Positions 1 through 7,962 of a stretch of 64,000 bases of DNA are shown here, in pieces. Both the position numbers and the translations under genes were made by a program. The notes under the pieces are model-generated. The model was not told the origin of the DNA. It searched no databases and saw only the letters and a list, made by a program, of their open reading frames with translations. Each line of letters begins with the position of its first letter. Positions within the stretch are counted from its first letter, which is position 1. The DNA comes from Sphingobacterium sp. SGG-5 (GTDB lineage Bacteria; Bacteroidota; Bacteroidia; Sphingobacteriales; Sphingobacteriaceae), in assembly GCF_011043525.1 (NCBI RefSeq), contig NZ_JAAKGO010000008.1, forward strand, positions 124,001-188,000, given 5' to 3'.

Positions 1-354
1 GGTGGAGGAGAAGCTTCGGAGTTGGATGGTCAAGCGTTATACGTTGCGAATTGCCAGGCTTGCCATCAGGCTGATGGGATGGGGTTGCCCGGAGCTTTTC
101 CTCCGCTAAAGGGAAGCCAGGTCGTAGATGACGACGACAATCTGGAACTGTACATCGATATTATCATGAATGGTTATGATAGCCGACCAGAATATGGTGC
201 GATGGCGGCTGTAGGTGTGAATGCCGGTTTTACGGAACATGAAGTTGCTGCTATCATCAATTTCGAACGGAGCAGCTGGGGCAATAATGGTAAGAAAGTA
301 GCCGCTGAAGAGATCAAAAAAATTGTAGATTTTGTCAAGCTTCAAGCAAAATAA
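1..354 (+). CDS. Cytochrome c domain protein, C-terminal part (5' end outside window)
   Basis: The frame is open from base 1, so the true start lies upstream; the TTG at 22 is not a convincing start. The visible 117 residues open with a Gly-rich linker and then carry one haem c attachment motif, CQACH, followed by a class I cytochrome c fold with PPLKGS and a late Met-containing stretch (GYDSRPEYGAMAAV) that could supply the axial ligand. It is probably a periplasmic or membrane-anchored electron carrier. It leads, with a 10-nt gap, into two small membrane-protein genes and a truncated haemoglobin gene, which suggests the end of a terminal-oxidase or nitrogen-oxide respiratory cluster. That pathway assignment is inference from context only. 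Confidence 0.8.
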   Translation, partial: GGGEASELDGQALYVANCQACHQADGMGLPGAFPPLKGSQVVDDDDNLELYIDIIMNGYDSRPEYGAMAAVGVNAGFTEHEVAAIINFERSSWGNNGKKVAAEEIKKIVDFVKLQAK

Positions 355-364
355 AAAAACAAAC

Positions 365-637
365 ATGAAAAAGAGATTCATACTCCTTAGCTTTGCATTA
401 CTGACCTTAGGCCAGTCGTTTGGTTGTCCTGTTTGTGATCGTAACCAGCCGAAACTGCTGCGCGGATTAGTGCATGGGTCGGGACCGGACAGTAATTGGG
501 ATTATTTCATCGTCATCATCATGGTTCTTGTTTCGTTGGTGACTCTGTTTTATTCCATCAAGTGGCTTATTAAGCCCGGTGAGAATAAGCAAGATCATAT
601 TAAAAGAATGATATTAAAATCGGAAGAATATGAGTGA
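365..637 (+). CDS. Small exported/membrane protein with CPVC motif
   Basis: This 90-residue protein starts at the ATG at 365 (MKKRFILLSF), which gives a clean signal peptide. Just after it comes the motif CPVCDRNQP, and residues around 50-70 form a single hydrophobic helix followed by a basic tail. The CxxC pair lacks the following His of a haem motif, so it may bind a metal or form a disulfide. It lies 10 nt after the cytochrome c gene and its stop overlaps the next start by 8 nt, so the three are translated as one unit. I do not recognise the family; a role in assembling or anchoring the neighbouring cytochrome complex is inference. Confidence 0.7.
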   Translation: MKKRFILLSFALLTLGQSFGCPVCDRNQPKLLRGLVHGSGPDSNWDYFIVIIMVLVSLVTLFYSIKWLIKPGENKQDHIKRMILKSEEYE

Positions 638-1037
638 AAAAAGTAAGATCTACATTTTTATAGATGACGATGAAGTGCCGGTCGCTGAAGTTTTTTCACC
701 CGTCACTTTTGAGCTGGATACGCAGAAATTAGTGGATGGCCAACATCATTTACGAATTGTCAGTAAAGATCCTTCGGGTAAGGAGGGGCTTCGCGTCATA
801 CCTTTTGAGGTACGCAACGGGCCCGCAATCGATATTATAGGTATTAAAGAGGGTACGGTTGTTGATGGTAAAATACCGATTATGATTAATGCGTATGGTA
901 AAGGTAACCAAAGTACGTTTTTGATTGAAGGTAGTGAGACGCCACAAGGTATACCGTGGTGGGTATGGATACTCATCATTGGCTTTGCGGGTTGGGCTCT
1001 TTATTATCTGATCAGGTATATGAATATTGGTATATAG
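630..1037 (+). CDS. C-terminally anchored beta-sandwich membrane protein
   Basis: A 135-residue protein whose ATG at 630 overlaps the stop of the preceding gene, the mark of translational coupling. The first ~100 residues look like a beta-rich Ig/FN3-like domain (repeated hydrophobic strands, GQHHLRIVSKDPSGKEG). Residues ~109-128 are a Trp-rich transmembrane helix (WWVWILIIGFAGWALYYLI) close to the C-terminus. There is no N-terminal signal peptide, so the topology is uncertain. It is sandwiched between a cytochrome c cluster and a truncated haemoglobin gene, and probably accompanies that respiratory complex. The exact function is unknown to me. Confidence 0.7.
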   Translation: MSEKSKIYIFIDDDEVPVAEVFSPVTFELDTQKLVDGQHHLRIVSKDPSGKEGLRVIPFEVRNGPAIDIIGIKEGTVVDGKIPIMINAYGKGNQSTFLIEGSETPQGIPWWVWILIIGFAGWALYYLIRYMNIGI

Positions 1038-1050
1038 TGAAAAGGAGAAA

Positions 1051-1443
1051 ATGAATAAAAAAGATATCACATCGATCGAAGATATACAACTTCTTGTAGA
1101 CACTTTCTATGGGAGAGTCCAGGAAGATGAGCTCATAGGGCCAATCTTTAACGAGGTTTTGGACGGAAGATGGGGCGAACATCTGAAAAAAATGTATACG
1201 TTTTGGCAGACCATTCTGTTGGATGAGCGGACCTATTTTGGAAGTCCGTTCCCACCGCATGCCTTCCTTCCGATCGGTGCTGCGCACTTTGAACGGTGGT
1301 TGGGACTATGGAAACATACCGTAAGTGAGTTTTTCGAGGGAGAAATTGCCAAAGAGGCCATATGGCGGGGTGAAAAGATGGCGGAGATGTTCCAATATAA
1401 AATTGCTTATATACAATCGGGTGATTCTAAACCCTTATATTAA
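1051..1443 (+). CDS. Group III truncated haemoglobin
   Basis: This is a 130-residue globin of the 2-on-2 (truncated) class, group III, normally a cytoplasmic haem protein binding O2 or NO. Visible features are the B-helix FYGRV with the distal Tyr, a Trp/Phe-rich E region (MYTFWQTILL), the group III-like PFPPHAFLPI segment, and AAHFERWL, which carries the proximal His. The ATG at 1051 is preceded by AAAGGAG at 1041-1047, one of the few good Shine-Dalgarno sequences in this window, so I prefer it to an in-frame TTG at 1027. Being last in a cytochrome cluster, it may protect the oxidase from NO or feed it O2; that is inference. Confidence 0.9.
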   Translation: MNKKDITSIEDIQLLVDTFYGRVQEDELIGPIFNEVLDGRWGEHLKKMYTFWQTILLDERTYFGSPFPPHAFLPIGAAHFERWLGLWKHTVSEFFEGEIAKEAIWRGEKMAEMFQYKIAYIQSGDSKPLY

Positions 1444-1536
1444 AATGGTAGATTTACTCGTATTGACGAGGTGCTTGCTTGTGAAAATGACAATAAAAGG
1501 ATAGCACAAGTAGCCGACACTCTATAGACTTTTTAT

Positions 1537-1544
1537 TATATTTG
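1537..1544 (+). promoter_or_regulatory. Bacteroidota -7 element (TATATTTG) before HIT gene
   Basis: The octamer TATATTTG matches the Bacteroidota primary-sigma -7 consensus TAnnTTTG and lies 24 nt before the ATG at 1569. No clear -33 TTTG is present at the usual 19-21 nt spacing, so it is a partial match. Confidence 0.5.
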
Positions 1545-1568
1545 CTTTTTATTGAAGCAAAAATAGAC

Positions 1569-1985
1569 ATGTCTACAATATTTTCTAAAATAATATCTGG
1601 CGAAATCCCTTCCTATAAAGTAGCTGAGAGTAATGATTATTTGGCTTTTTTGGATATCAATCCATTGACACGAGGACATGTACTTGTAATTCCAAAAAAA
1701 GAAACAGACTATATTTTCGACATTGACGACGACGAATATATGGGCATGTGGGTGTTCGCCAAAATTGTAGCTCAGGGAATTAAGGAGGTTTTTCCTTGCC
1801 CTAAAGTTGGCGTCGCCGTAGTTGGTTTAGAAGTGGCGCACGCCCATATTCATTTGATGCCACTTCACCATGTTCATGATATGAACTTTGAAAAACCCAA
1901 GTTGTCACTATCCGCTGAAGAAATGAACGTGATAGCAGAAGATATTCGTAAAGCTATAGCCGTGATTACCAATGGACACTCGTAA
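1569..1985 (+). CDS. HIT family (histidine triad) nucleotide-binding protein
   Basis: A 138-residue cytoplasmic HIT-domain protein of the HinT type, expected to hydrolyse purine nucleoside phosphoramidates or related nucleotides. The catalytic triad motif is visible as HAHIHLMP near the C-terminus, and the N-terminal part has the usual IFSKIISGEIPSYKV and RGHVLVIPKKE stretches. I chose the ATG at 1569 because MSTIFSKII is the typical HinT N-terminus; nine upstream codons in frame add nothing recognisable. It follows a plausible promoter element and is 32 nt from the DedA gene, with which it may be co-transcribed. Confidence 0.93.
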   Translation: MSTIFSKIISGEIPSYKVAESNDYLAFLDINPLTRGHVLVIPKKETDYIFDIDDDEYMGMWVFAKIVAQGIKEVFPCPKVGVAVVGLEVAHAHIHLMPLHHVHDMNFEKPKLSLSAEEMNVIAEDIRKAIAVITNGHS

Positions 1986-2017
1986 TATAGTCGTCTCATA
2001 CGTTTAATCCACAATAT

Positions 2018-2671
2018 ATGCAGGAATTTTTAGCCAACTTCCAACAAATGCTGGATCCCGAATACTTATTAAGTCATGGCGGATTCTATATTGTTTGTTT
2101 GATTGTATTCGCAGAGACGGGTATGTTTTTTGGCTTTTTTCTTCCCGGAGATTATTTGCTCTTTCTGGCGGGTCTGTTCTGCGCTCTAGATAAAATTGAT
2201 GTCGATATTGCCACTATGTATTTTGGTATCCTATCTGCGGGAATCTTGGGTAATTTTGCCGGATATTGGTTTGGATACCGTGCTGGGCCTATGTTATTTA
2301 AAAGAAAGAACTCCTTGCTCTTTAAACGAAAATATGTTGTGATGGCTGAGGAGTTTTATCAGAAATATGGAGGTACCGCACTGATTATTGGCCGGTTTGT
2401 TCCAATTATTCGTACATTTGCCCCAATATTCGCAGGGGTCGTCAAGCTCAATTTTAAAAAGTTTGTCCTCTATAATATTTTCGGAGCTTTCCTTTGGGTT
2501 TCCTTGTTAACATTGACAGGCTACGCATTAGGGGTGAAGGTTCCGGAAATCATTAATTATGTTGAATATATCATCGTCGCTTTAATTATTATAGCATTCT
2601 TACCTATTGCTATCGCATTATTAAAAAGATGGATAAGGAATAAAAAAAACAAAGCAAACAACAGTATATAA
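2018..2671 (+). CDS. DedA family inner-membrane protein (VTT domain)
   Basis: A 217-residue polytopic protein of the DedA/SNARE-associated family. It has the diagnostic early segment [16 protein letters not shown], the middle [10 protein letters not shown], and the conserved basic motif [23 protein letters not shown], followed by two hydrophobic helices and a Lys-rich tail. DedA proteins act in the cytoplasmic membrane and are implicated in lipid-carrier flipping and in pH or membrane homeostasis. It is followed by ppa after 8 nt and so probably shares its transcript. The substrate cannot be read from sequence. Confidence 0.9.
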   Translation: MQEFLANFQQMLDPEYLLSHGGFYIVCLIVFAETGMFFGFFLPGDYLLFLAGLFCALDKIDVDIATMYFGILSAGILGNFAGYWFGYRAGPMLFKRKNSLLFKRKYVVMAEEFYQKYGGTALIIGRFVPIIRTFAPIFAGVVKLNFKKFVLYNIFGAFLWVSLLTLTGYALGVKVPEIINYVEYIIVALIIIAFLPIAIALLKRWIRNKKNKANNSI

Positions 2672-2679
2672 ATAGGTTA

Positions 2680-3228
2680 ATGAGTACACAACATCCTTGG
2701 CATGAAGTCTCTCCTGGAGAGGATTTGCCTAATTCCGTAAATGCTATTATTGAAATTCCCAAAGGCTCCAAAGCAAAATATGAAATAGATAAAGACAGCG
2801 GGCTGCTAAAACTCGATCGGGTTTTGTTTTCTTCGGTTATGTACCCCGCAAATTACGGATTTATACCACAAACCTATTGTGATGATAAAGATCCATTGGA
2901 TATTCTCGTCCTTTGTTCAGTGGACGTATTTCCGATGAGCATGATAGAGGCTAAGGTCGTAGGCGTTATGCATATGATAGATGGCGGAGAGCAAGATGAT
3001 AAGATTATAGCCGTGGCAAAGAATGATATGTCTGTAAATTATATCAACGATTTGTCGGAGCTGCCGCCGCATACCATGAAAGAAATTGTTCGTTTTTTTC
3101 AAGATTATAAAGCTTTAGAGGAAAAGAATGTAACAATTGAAAATTTATATGGGCGTTCTTACGCACAAAGTATTATATTAGAGAGCATAGAACTTTATAA
3201 TAAGGATATCCGTAACAAAGTAGGCTAG
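2680..3228 (+). CDS. ppa: Inorganic pyrophosphatase (family I)
   Basis: A 182-residue soluble pyrophosphatase that hydrolyses PPi to phosphate, pulling biosynthetic reactions forward. Family I hallmarks are [13 protein letters not shown] near the start, [12 protein letters not shown], and the metal-binding signature [11 protein letters not shown], which holds the catalytic aspartates. Length and order match bacterial family I enzymes. Its TAG stop (3226-3228) directly abuts the ATG of the next gene, so the two are tightly linked. Confidence 0.95.
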   Translation: MSTQHPWHEVSPGEDLPNSVNAIIEIPKGSKAKYEIDKDSGLLKLDRVLFSSVMYPANYGFIPQTYCDDKDPLDILVLCSVDVFPMSMIEAKVVGVMHMIDGGEQDDKIIAVAKNDMSVNYINDLSELPPHTMKEIVRFFQDYKALEEKNVTIENLYGRSYAQSIILESIELYNKDIRNKVG

Positions 3229-4542
3229 ATGGCTCTGGATGTTTTTTGGACAATATTTTTGGTGCTGGCTAACGGTTTTTTTGTAGCGGCTGAGTTTGCT
3301 ATTGTGAAAGTTAGAGCCTCTCAGATTGAAATTCAGGCAAAATCGGGAAGTAACGTAGCGAAGATAGCAAAGAATATTACGGAGCATTTAGATGGTTACC
3401 TTGCTGCAACGCAACTCGGCATTACATTAGCATCCCTGGCCTTAGGCTGGGTGGGTGAAGCTGTCATGACGGAGATTGTTTATAAGACATTTGGTCTTTT
3501 TAATGTAGAGTTAACCGGCGCGGTATCCAAAAATTTAGGCTTGGTATTGGCTTTTAGTATCATCACTTTTCTTCACATCGTTTTTGGAGAATTAGCCCCC
3601 AAATCTATTGCTATTCAAAAGCCTATTGCGACGACAATGAAGATTGCCTTTCCGTTGCAGTTCTTCTATGTTATTTTTCGTCCTATTATATGGGTTCTTA
3701 ACGGCTTTGCTAATTTCCTGTTAAGATTAATAGGTATTGAGCCTCATCCTAATGAGACCACGCATTCGTCGGAAGAACTGCAGTACCTGCTTGATAAAGG
3801 TAAAGAAAGCGGAGCTATTAACAACTCCGAACACGAGCTGATCAAAAATGTGTTCGATTTTAATGAGCGGATCGTAAAAAATATTATGGTTCCACGTACC
3901 AAAATTATTGCCGTAGAACTTTACGATTCGGCAGAAGACTTTATCAATACGGTGACAGAAGAGGGGTACTCACGCATTCCGATTTATGATGATAATATTG
4001 ACCAGATTGTAGGGGTCGTGCACACCAAAGATATTCTCCCTTTGATTGTCAAAGGTAAAGACGTGGTGCTGAAGAATATTATGCGTAAGCCTTATTTTAT
4101 TCCGGAAACGAAAAAGATTAATGATCTCATGACTGAGTTCCAGCAAAAGCGCATCCAGATTGCTTTTGTCTTGGACGAGTTTGGTGGGACGGCCGGTATG
4201 GTCACTTTGGAGGATATTGTCGAGGAATTGGTAGGAGAGATCCAGGATGAATACGATGAAGAAACTCCAGTAGTAGAGCAGATATCGGATACCGAATTTA
4301 TGGTCGATGCCGGAGCGAGCGTACACGACGCCAACGGTTATTTGCCGATTGAATTGCCCGAAAGTTCGGATTATGACACCGTAGCGGGTCTGGTGAGTGA
4401 TGTATTTGAGAAGATACCTGATGTGGGTGAATCGGCAGAAAAATTCGGTTACGTCTTTACCATCATGCGAAAGACACAGCAAAATATCGAATTTGTAAAG
4501 CTGGATCTGATAGAGCGTGCTTTTGACGAAGACGTCGAATAA
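3229..4542 (+). CDS. CNNM/CorC-type membrane protein with CBS pair (hemolysin-like, TlyC family)
   Basis: This 437-residue protein has an N-terminal CNNM transmembrane domain (about four helices in residues 1-190, including VAAEFAIVKVRASQIE and LGITLASLALGWVGEA). It then has tandem CBS domains (from MVPRTKI to about residue 350, with FGGTAGMVTLEDIVEELVGEIQDEYDEE) and a C-terminal CorC_HlyC FAD-binding-like domain ending near DLIERAFDEDVE. The family is linked to Mg2+/Co2+ efflux; the old name hemolysin is misleading. It starts on the base after the ppa stop. Confidence 0.93.
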   Translation: MALDVFWTIFLVLANGFFVAAEFAIVKVRASQIEIQAKSGSNVAKIAKNITEHLDGYLAATQLGITLASLALGWVGEAVMTEIVYKTFGLFNVELTGAVSKNLGLVLAFSIITFLHIVFGELAPKSIAIQKPIATTMKIAFPLQFFYVIFRPIIWVLNGFANFLLRLIGIEPHPNETTHSSEELQYLLDKGKESGAINNSEHELIKNVFDFNERIVKNIMVPRTKIIAVELYDSAEDFINTVTEEGYSRIPIYDDNIDQIVGVVHTKDILPLIVKGKDVVLKNIMRKPYFIPETKKINDLMTEFQQKRIQIAFVLDEFGGTAGMVTLEDIVEELVGEIQDEYDEETPVVEQISDTEFMVDAGASVHDANGYLPIELPESSDYDTVAGLVSDVFEKIPDVGESAEKFGYVFTIMRKTQQNIEFVKLDLIERAFDEDVE

Positions 4543-4555
4543 AAATATACGCGAT

Positions 4556-5275
4556 ATGCAGCTGTTTTTTACACCTACTATTGAACCGCATCATACTGTC
4601 TTTTTATTGAATGAGGAGGAAAGCAAACACGCTATACGCGTACTCCGGCTCCAACTCGGAGATATACTGCATTTGGTAGATGGGCGTGGCGGACTCTATA
4701 AAACCGAACTTATCGATCCGCATCCGAAACGTGTCGGCTTACGCGTATTAAATGTGCAGACCGAATATGGTAAGGCACGTTATCACCTGCATATCGCCGT
4801 GGCTCCGACAAAAAATATCGACCGGATAGAATGGTTTTTAGAAAAAGCTACAGAAATAGGACTACAGGAGATGACGCCGATTATATGTGAACATTCTGAA
4901 CGTAAAGAAGTCAAGATCGGACGTTTGGAAAAAATAGCAGTATCGGCTATGAAACAATCGCTTAAGGCTTATTTACCCCAAATAAATCCAGCGGTGACTT
5001 TTTCGAACTTCATAGCGTCGATAGCGGAAGACGAAACTCGCATCAGAGGCATTGCGCACTGTATCGACGATTCGGAGAAGAAATACATATCATCGTCTTT
5101 CCCTGTGGGAGACAAATACCTGATTTTAATTGGGCCTGAAGGTGATTTTTCCGAAAAGGAAATACGCCAGGCACTGGCGGCAGGTTTTATTCCTTTATCC
5201 TTGGGAGAAGCACGTTTACGTACCGAAACAGCAGCCTTAGCCTCCTGTCTGGAAGTAGCCCTGCTGAATCGATAA
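4556..5275 (+). CDS. rsmE: 16S rRNA m3U1498 methyltransferase RsmE
   Basis: A 239-residue SPOUT-class methyltransferase that N3-methylates U1498 of 16S rRNA using SAM. Visible signatures are the N-terminal MQLFFTP with HAIRVLRLQLGD, the central VAPTKNIDRIEWFLEKATEIG, and the SAM-knot motifs LIGPEGDFSEKEI and LSLGEARLRTETAAL. I place the start at the ATG at 4556; an in-frame extension upstream overlaps the CNNM gene and has no family support. It ends 5 nt from the convergent DUF3299-like gene, with no obvious terminator between. Confidence 0.95.
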   Translation: MQLFFTPTIEPHHTVFLLNEEESKHAIRVLRLQLGDILHLVDGRGGLYKTELIDPHPKRVGLRVLNVQTEYGKARYHLHIAVAPTKNIDRIEWFLEKATEIGLQEMTPIICEHSERKEVKIGRLEKIAVSAMKQSLKAYLPQINPAVTFSNFIASIAEDETRIRGIAHCIDDSEKKYISSSFPVGDKYLILIGPEGDFSEKEIRQALAAGFIPLSLGEARLRTETAALASCLEVALLNR

Positions 5276-5280
5276 TACGA

Positions 5281-5772
5281 TTAGTCGGCTTTGTAAGGAA
5301 TTAGCTCCGCATCGACGATTTGAATTTCGGCATTCCCTTGTAACGGTTCGGGATTGAATTTCATTTTTCCTTTGATCTTAATCGGGTCTTCCGTATATCG
5401 AACGGATTCTTTCTTCATAAAAATTTCGACCATGGGAGGGATTCCATTTGTACCACAAAACTGACATTGTGTAATAGGGAGAACAGACAGCATGAAAGTT
5501 TTATGATTCCTTCCACTCGTTAAAGGAACGAGATAACCCGGTAATTCGACCGTTTTGTTTTCCAGCCGTTTTAATTCAGGAGGGTAATGCGGCGTGTAAA
5601 TCTTTTTGTTGTCTTTTGTAGTTACCTGGTACATGAGTTTATCAATAGCCTCCCATGTGCTATTCATCATGGGTGTATGATCAGCTGTGGGCATGTTCGG
5701 ATAACTCCCTATCTGTGCATGGGAGAGCATAGTAATACTAAAGGCAATGACTGTTAATATATATTGTTTCAT
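5281..5772 (-). CDS. Secreted DUF3299-like protein
   Basis: A 163-residue protein with a signal peptide (MKQYILTVIAFSITMLSHAQ, cut after SHA). The mature part has VELPGYLVPL, then QCQFCGTNGIPPMVEIFM, which resembles the DUF3299 layout with its conserved CxxC pair, and then a beta-rich end typical of an OB-like fold. It is the last gene of a minus-strand trio after an ABC ATPase and a His-rich FtsX/MacB permease. In Pseudomonas, a Zur-controlled cluster of similar composition has been described. A role as the periplasmic partner in metal handling is inference by analogy. Confidence 0.75.
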   Translation of the reverse strand: MKQYILTVIAFSITMLSHAQIGSYPNMPTADHTPMMNSTWEAIDKLMYQVTTKDNKKIYTPHYPPELKRLENKTVELPGYLVPLTSGRNHKTFMLSVLPITQCQFCGTNGIPPMVEIFMKKESVRYTEDPIKIKGKMKFNPEPLQGNAEIQIVDAELIPYKAD

Positions 5773-5782
5773 CTGTTTATTT

Positions 5783-7132
5783 TTACTGCGATGCTAATAT
5801 TTTAGAAATAGTGGTACGATAAGCTTTAGATGCAGGAATTGTAGCGGCCAATATACCCAAGATGATGGCTCCGATCAGAATCCATATTTCTTGTGGATAT
5901 ACTTTGAAAGCCTCGATGAAATCGGCGCTTTCGCTCGTCTGTGTGCTGATGAAGTAAAGCATGCTATGCCCAAACAGTAATCCTATTATACCTCCTAAAG
6001 CTGTAATAACTATACCTTCGACGATAACGAGAGTGAAAAGTTTAATCTTAGTGGCCCCCATAGTCCGCATGATTGCCATGTCATACTTTCGGTCTTTCAG
6101 CGCATTATATAAGCTGATGAACACACTGAGACCTGCAATGACCATAATGATATAGGCCAATACAGCAAGCGAATCCAACCCTATTCCTAATAACGAAAAG
6201 ATTCTCGAACTCTCGATCGCCGGCGATGCCGCTTGCATGTGTGTACTGTCATTAATCAACCGGGGAAGTAACGCAATAGCAGCAGGGGAACTGTATTTGA
6301 TTAAAAGCGCCGTAATTTCCACACCTCGATTTGCTCCTAATCCGCCATCTATACGTTCTACCAGTTCTCCCTCACCCCCATGGTCGTGATCGGCATGCGC
6401 GTGTTCATTTTCCGCATGCTCATGATCGTCATGGTGGTGTTCAGCATCGTGCAGCGGAGATTTTTCATGATGATGTCCGTCGCTGTCTGTATGCTGTTCA
6501 TTGGCGTGGGCATGTGCAATTCCATGGACGTCCCATACGCTTTCCAGGTTGCATAAAATCAAATTGTCGACGATGCTGTTTGATCGGTTCAAAATACCGA
6601 CAACGGTAAATGGATGATCGTCATGGATATGTGCATCCGCAGATAAGCCATGTGCGCTATGGATATGATCGCCTACTGTCAATCCTTGTTTCCGGGCCAC
6701 CTCATTTCCGATGACGATCTCGAAAGATTTATCCCATAACCGACCTTGCTCGAGTTCCAGTTCATAAAGAGAAAGGTAAGAGGTATCCGTTCCGATGATA
6801 CGGTGTCCTTTGAAATTGTCCCCCAAAGAGATGGGTACCGCCATTTGAATATATGGATTTGCAGCTATCTTATTGGCCTCTTCCAAACTGATATTTCCCG
6901 TGGGATTATCCACGTGGTACAGTGTGCTTAATATCAATTGCAACGGGCTGCCCTTTGCCCCAACGACGAGATCTATATTCTTGCTGTTATTTTCCAGTTG
7001 TTTTTCGAACGTGTCACTACTGATGTAGATAACCGTAAGAATAGCCACGCCAAATGCAGTAAGGAGGATACTTAATAGCGTAGCCCCCCACTGCTGTGTG
7101 ATGTTTTTCCAAACCAGACTTATATTGTCCAT
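5783..7132 (-). CDS. FtsX/MacB-type ABC permease with His-rich loop
   Basis: A 449-residue inner-membrane permease with the MacB/LolCE topology: one helix at ~17-37, a large periplasmic domain, then three helices near the C-terminus in the FtsX domain (LSVFISLYNALKDRKYDMAIMRTMGATKIKLF is the usual coupling segment). Residues ~203-251 of the periplasmic domain form an exceptional His/Asp/Glu-rich loop with about 17 histidines in 49 residues. Such loops usually bind Zn2+, Ni2+ or Cu2+. The cognate ATPase is encoded 6 nt upstream and a DUF3299-like secreted protein 10 nt downstream. A mechanotransmission-type transporter moving or releasing a metal-linked or lipoprotein substrate is the likely job; the substrate is unknown. 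Confidence 0.88.
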   Translation of the reverse strand: MDNISLVWKNITQQWGATLLSILLTAFGVAILTVIYISSDTFEKQLENNSKNIDLVVGAKGSPLQLILSTLYHVDNPTGNISLEEANKIAANPYIQMAVPISLGDNFKGHRIIGTDTSYLSLYELELEQGRLWDKSFEIVIGNEVARKQGLTVGDHIHSAHGLSADAHIHDDHPFTVVGILNRSNSIVDNLILCNLESVWDVHGIAHAHANEQHTDSDGHHHEKSPLHDAEHHHDDHEHAENEHAHADHDHGGEGELVERIDGGLGANRGVEITALLIKYSSPAAIALLPRLINDSTHMQAASPAIESSRIFSLLGIGLDSLAVLAYIIMVIAGLSVFISLYNALKDRKYDMAIMRTMGATKIKLFTLVIVEGIVITALGGIIGLLFGHSMLYFISTQTSESADFIEAFKVYPQEIWILIGAIILGILAATIPASKAYRTTISKILASQ

Positions 7133-7138
7133 ATCGTA

Positions 7139-7783
7139 CTATTTAAGCGTATATGTGTTTGAGAAATGATCCTTTAACCTTTTATCGTGTGTCGCAATGA
7201 GTAATGTTGCCTGATAATTTTGAGCAGTGTCCAAAAGTAGGTTGATGACATGCGCCGTATTTCGGTCATCCAGGGCAGCAGTAGGCTCATCGGCGATGAT
7301 CATACCTGGCCTGTTGATCACAGCACGAGCAATTGCCGCTCTTTGCAACTGTCCCCGACTCAATTGTCTTGGATAGCTGGCCGATTTATCTGCAATCTGA
7401 AGTTGTTCTAGTACCTCATGCACTGCTGATCGATCTGCTTTACCTTTAGCTAAGGATTGGGCCAGCATAATATTCTCCGCTACAGTTAAGCTTTTTAAGA
7501 GGTGAGCTTCTTGAAAAATGAAGCCTATATTCCGTGCCCGAAAGGCATCAAGCTTCGTGTCCGTCAATGTATATATTGCTGTTCCGTTAAGATGTACGTC
7601 GCCCTGTAGGGGGCGGGATAAGCCACCTAAAAGGTGTAATAATGTTGTTTTACCTGTGCCCGAATCGCCTATAAATAAGGTATGCTGCCCTTGAGAAATA
7701 CGCACGTCATCAAAGGTGAGCTCCTGCCCATGCCCGCCGTATTTAAACCGCAAATTTTTCGTGTGCAATAAAACTGACTCCAT
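7139..7783 (-). CDS. ABC transporter ATP-binding protein (LolD/MacB type)
   Basis: A 214-residue ATPase with Walker A GDSGTGKTT, the signature LSRGQLQ (a variant of LSGGQ), Walker B MIIADEP followed by TAALD, and the H-loop ATHDKR. I chose the ATG at 7783, giving MESVLLHTKNLRFKYGG, because the in-frame upstream extension is not similar to any ATPase N-terminus. It is the first gene of the trio with the His-rich permease and the DUF3299-like protein. The promoter must lie in the 179-bp divergent region shared with the TonB receptor gene. Confidence 0.93.
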   Translation of the reverse strand: MESVLLHTKNLRFKYGGHGQELTFDDVRISQGQHTLFIGDSGTGKTTLLHLLGGLSRPLQGDVHLNGTAIYTLTDTKLDAFRARNIGFIFQEAHLLKSLTVAENIMLAQSLAKGKADRSAVHEVLEQLQIADKSASYPRQLSRGQLQRAAIARAVINRPGMIIADEPTAALDDRNTAHVINLLLDTAQNYQATLLIATHDKRLKDHFSNTYTLK

Positions 7784-7962
7784 AAGCCGTATATCTAATA
7801 TCAATTGGGTGCAAATTAAGTATTTTTTGACGAAAAGGAATGGGAGGAGTGTATCAATTCTGTTTAACATTAAATTAAAATAGAACTAACATATATATAA
7901 TGTAGGGTTAACGTTAGTGTAATAGTTACGTGATAATATTGCAACATAAATTTAACACGAGT
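7784..7962. promoter_or_regulatory. Divergent intergenic region between ABC trio and TonB receptor
   Basis: This AT-rich spacer must hold promoters for both directions. Around 7893-7930 there is a cluster of related half-sites: AACTAAC, GTTAAC, GTTAGT and GTTACG. ACTAAC and GTTAGT form a dyad of 6-bp arms. A metal-responsive or starvation regulator could bind there and control both sides, but no site matches a consensus I can name with confidence. Confidence 0.35.

Noticed and set aside
22..24. TTG at 22 as the start of the cytochrome gene
   Set aside because: The frame is open to base 1 and the sequence before it looks like a linker, so the gene continues upstream of the window.
6331..6609. 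Plus-strand ORF (92 codons), antisense to the His-rich loop
   Set aside because: Its Arg/His-rich translation is just the complement of the His/Asp codon run in the permease gene.
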